From Rhodospirillales bacterium (GTDB taxonomy: Bacteria; Pseudomonadota; Alphaproteobacteria; Rhodospirillales; UBA2165): a DNA stretch of 7,387 bases. Where the stretch lies: positions 1 to 7,387 of the forward strand of contig JABMOP010000380.1 of the NCBI GenBank assembly GCA_013204125.1. The letters run 5' to 3'. The notes beneath the pieces were generated by a model, which did not search any database, was not told where the DNA came from, and was given only the letters and a program-made list of their open reading frames with translations. The translations under genes and the position numbers were made by a program. This document shows, one piece after another, positions 5,692 to 7,387 of the stretch (its first letter is position 1; every line of letters begins with the position of its first letter).

Positions 5692-6525
5692 ATGGAAGAG
5701 GTCGTCATCGAGGCGCTGGTTAACGGCGTCGCCATTCCTCTTGCCGCCGCTTTGGTCCTAACCGGAGCGCTGCGCTTTTCTATCGGTGTGCCGCTGGCCG
5801 GTGCCGCAATCAGCATCGCATTTTTGGCCGGCTATGCGCTGAGTTTTGGCTGGCCGTTGTTTCCACTGAATTCCGCATCGCAAAAACTGACCTATATCGC
5901 GCTCGTCGGCGCCGGGTTAGGTGTCGCCATCGATAGTCTGCGCGCGCATGATAAATTCCGGCTGGCCCTTATCCTCATCTGGCCTGCCGCGATTGCCGGT
6001 TGGCTCGGATGGCAGCAATTGGTCAGCCTATCGGGCGAAAGCGTTATCGCAATTGCCGTATGCTGGGCGGCGGGGGTTTTCGTCATGGCGCGCCTTGATG
6101 GCAAAACGACAAGCCAATCGACACCGACGATCTTATTGTTGTCCGCCGCCATCGGCCTAGCCGCGGTCGCATTCTTCGGCTCCAATGCCTCCGTCGCCCA
6201 ATTGGCGGGAACCTTGGCGGCGGCAACCGGCGGCTTCCTGCTTTGGAATTGGCCGGTAGCGCGCTATCCCTTGGGAAGCGCCGGTTTGCTCGGCGGCGCC
6301 GGCGCATTGCTATCGCTTGGCTTTATCCTGGTGCTATTTTCCGAAGACACCAGCCGGGCCGCCCTCGCGCTCATATTGCTCATATTTTTAGGCCCGCTAT
6401 TGGCTGCCCGCCTACCCTTCGGTCGCCACCAGAAATTTGGCCCAGTTATGCTCGGCCTGGTTTCCGCTGTGCCCGCCCTCGCCGCCGCTGCGCTTTCCTT
6501 TTTTACCGGGCAGGATAATTTTTAA
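5692..6525 (+). CDS. Polytopic inner-membrane protein of unknown function
   Basis: This 277-residue protein is strongly hydrophobic throughout. About nine or ten membrane helices can be picked out: roughly residues 6-27, 33-52, 66-82, 89-106, 116-133, 146-163, 166-186, 195-216, 223-240 and 249-271. Loops are short. The clearest charged loops are 'DSLRAHDKFR' (81-90), 'ARLDGKTTSQS' (133-143), 'SEDTSR' (217-222) and 'RLPFGRHQKFG' (240-250). I see no transporter signature, no haem-ligand histidine pairs (so not a cytochrome b561 of the kind often paired with YceI) and no catalytic motif, and I do not recognise the family. The start is the first ATG and is preceded only by a weak AGGCAGG, 12 nt upstream. 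The downstream yceI-like gene begins 45 nt after the stop on the same strand, so they may share a transcript. Confidence 0.8.
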   Translation: MEEVVIEALVNGVAIPLAAALVLTGALRFSIGVPLAGAAISIAFLAGYALSFGWPLFPLNSASQKLTYIALVGAGLGVAIDSLRAHDKFRLALILIWPAAIAGWLGWQQLVSLSGESVIAIAVCWAAGVFVMARLDGKTTSQSTPTILLLSAAIGLAAVAFFGSNASVAQLAGTLAAATGGFLLWNWPVARYPLGSAGLLGGAGALLSLGFILVLFSEDTSRAALALILLIFLGPLLAARLPFGRHQKFGPVMLGLVSAVPALAAAALSFFTGQDNF

Positions 6526-6557
6526 TCAACCCAAACCCCAAAATTAACGCGAAACTC

Positions 6558-6566
6558 TAAGGAGGT
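6558..6566 (+). promoter_or_regulatory. Perfect Shine-Dalgarno of the YceI-family gene
   Basis: TAAGGAGGT fully complements the 16S rRNA tail and lies 4 nt before the ATG at 6571. It fixes the start and predicts high expression. The membrane-protein gene before it has a much weaker site. Confidence 0.9.
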
Positions 6567-6570
6567 AGCT

Positions 6571-7158
6571 ATGAAAATGTTTAAATATTTAACCATCGTC
6601 ACCATTGCCATTGCCGGCTTCATCCAATCGCCGATACCGGCAAATGCCGCAGAGACCTATGCCCTCGACAAAGCTCATACGCAAATCCGCTTCGCCATAA
6701 CGCGCGGCGGTTGGACCGAAATTGCGGGCTGGTTCAAGAAATTCGACGGCACCATCACGTTCGACGAAGCCAATGTGAGCAATTCCAAGGTCGACGTAAC
6801 CATTCAAACCGAAAGCCTCGATACCGGATGGGAAGCCCGCGACAAGCATTTGCGCTCGCCGGCGTTCTTTAATGCCAAGGAAATGCCGACGATGAGCTTC
6901 ACCACCAGCAAGATCGAGAAAACAGGCGCCAAAACCGGGCGTATGACCGGCAATCTAACCCTATTGGGGGTGATCAAGCCGGTGACGCTCGACATCAAAT
7001 TCAACCGCAAATCAGTGCACCCGCGCAACAAAATGACTTTCGCCGGCTTTACCGCCACAGGAACTCTCAAGCGCTCTGATTACGGCATGAAATTCCTATT
7101 GCCGACGGTCGGCGACGAAGTGCGTATTCACATCGAAGCGCTGGCTTCCAGGAAATAG
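6571..7158 (+). CDS. YceI-family secreted lipocalin-like protein
   Basis: This 195-residue protein carries a Sec signal peptide ('MKMFKYLTIVTIAIAGF' then 'PIPANA'), with cleavage expected after residue 26, so it should be periplasmic. The mature part fits the YceI beta-barrel family, whose studied members bind isoprenoid chains in a lipocalin-like pocket. Visible family motifs are 'YALDKAHTQIRFAI' (30-43), 'GWFKKFDGTITFDE', 'VDVTIQTESLDTG' followed by 'EARDKHLRSPAFFNA', 'MPTMSFTTSKIE', 'MTGNLTLLGVIKPVTLDI' and near the end 'LKRSDYGMKFLLPTVGDEVRI'. Length is close to the usual 190 residues. One departure: the motif near residue 45 that often contains His (ISHxG) reads 'ITRGG'. Stress protection or carriage of a quinone-like lipid is typical for the family but is not shown here. 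The upstream membrane protein may be in the same operon. Confidence 0.95.
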   Translation: MKMFKYLTIVTIAIAGFIQSPIPANAAETYALDKAHTQIRFAITRGGWTEIAGWFKKFDGTITFDEANVSNSKVDVTIQTESLDTGWEARDKHLRSPAFFNAKEMPTMSFTTSKIEKTGAKTGRMTGNLTLLGVIKPVTLDIKFNRKSVHPRNKMTFAGFTATGTLKRSDYGMKFLLPTVGDEVRIHIEALASRK

Positions 7159-7177
7159 CTAATCGGAAACCGGCATA

Positions 7178-7210
7178 CCGAACCGGCGCTCTAATCGGGC
7201 GCCGGTTTGG
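7178..7210. terminator. Long hairpin between convergent genes, probable bidirectional terminator
   Basis: Bases 7178-7191 pair with 7197-7210 over 14 positions (12 Watson-Crick and two G-T) around a 5-nt loop. The core AACCGGCG...CGCCGGTT is perfect. It starts 20 nt after the yceI-like stop and contains the stop codon and last five codons of the minus-strand ORF. Neither side has a T run, so it would be a weak intrinsic terminator or an mRNA 3'-end stabiliser. A second AAACCGGC at 7167-7174 could compete for pairing with GCCGGTTT at 7201-7208. Confidence 0.55.
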
Positions 7211-7387
7211 GAAATTCGGTGGGCCAATTACCGACCATATCGTCCAGATAAGAATGTAGCTTTTCTGGGTCCAGTTCGACCGATTTTTTGATCAGGTTAA
7301 CCTCGTCTTGAACCTCAAGTGGTATCTTCAAAGAATCCATGAACCGATTGAAAAAATTGAATAAACCACATATCATTGTCAACTCGA
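7191..7387 (-). CDS. Small ORF of unknown function, possibly running off the right edge
   Basis: The minus-strand frame is open from the right edge to TAG at 7193-7191. If it starts at the TTG (7382) or ATG (7376) it encodes 63 or 61 residues; if the frame continues outside, it is the C-terminal end of a longer protein. The visible part has an aromatic, mildly hydrophobic start ('ICGLFNFFNRFMDSL'), then a charged helical stretch ('VQDEVNLIKKSVELDPEKLHSYLDDMV') spread over about residues 24-50, and a Pro-rich tail ('PTEFPKPAPD'). I do not recognise it. No good Shine-Dalgarno precedes the ATG; only GAG at 7385-7383 is near. A further ATG at 7340 would give 49 residues, also without a ribosome binding site. 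The real start is therefore unknown. Confidence 0.5.
   Translation of the reverse strand, partial: ELTMICGLFNFFNRFMDSLKIPLEVQDEVNLIKKSVELDPEKLHSYLDDMVGNWPTEFPKPAPD

Overview
The window looks like ordinary chromosomal DNA of an alphaproteobacterium, most likely of the Rhodospirillales type. This is inferred from three things. The glutamine synthetase is of the adenylylated GlnA type. The gene after it belongs to a family I remember from that group, with a coiled coil, a 'LPVLNRRAF' motif and a GGDEF fold. There is also a secreted protein family with a 'RHADAGWSHYADNWE' core that I know from alphaproteobacteria. Base composition is moderately GC-rich by eye, with AT-rich intergenic patches. I see no insertion sequence, phage gene, CRISPR array, tRNA or rRNA.

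Layout, left to right. (1) The 3' half of glnA (1-694) ends in a textbook intrinsic terminator (717-746). (2) A GGDEF-family protein whose catalytic signature has decayed (818-1558) is followed after 23 nt by a class I SAM methyltransferase (1582-2415); the two probably share a transcript. (3) Two paralogous Bcr/CflA-type MFS transporters (2532-3740 and 3737-4936) overlap by ATGA and are clearly co-translated. The first has no Shine-Dalgarno sequence. (4) A minus-strand block faces them: a 27-residue single-helix membrane peptide with a very strong ribosome binding site (4940-5023), and upstream of it a secreted His-rich protein of unknown function (5178-5564). (5) Diverging from that gene, a polytopic membrane protein of unknown function (5692-6525) is followed by a secreted YceI-family protein (6571-7158). 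(6) A small minus-strand ORF enters from the right edge (7191-7382 or beyond) and ends inside a 14-bp hairpin that separates it from the yceI-like gene.

The genes do not form one obvious pathway. Region 3 is an efflux module. Regions 4 to 6 are envelope proteins of mostly unknown role. I do not see a dramatic new multi-gene system. The best leads are the unlisted 27-residue membrane peptide, the overlapping MFS pair in which only one member keeps the antiporter motif C, and the degenerate GGDEF protein.
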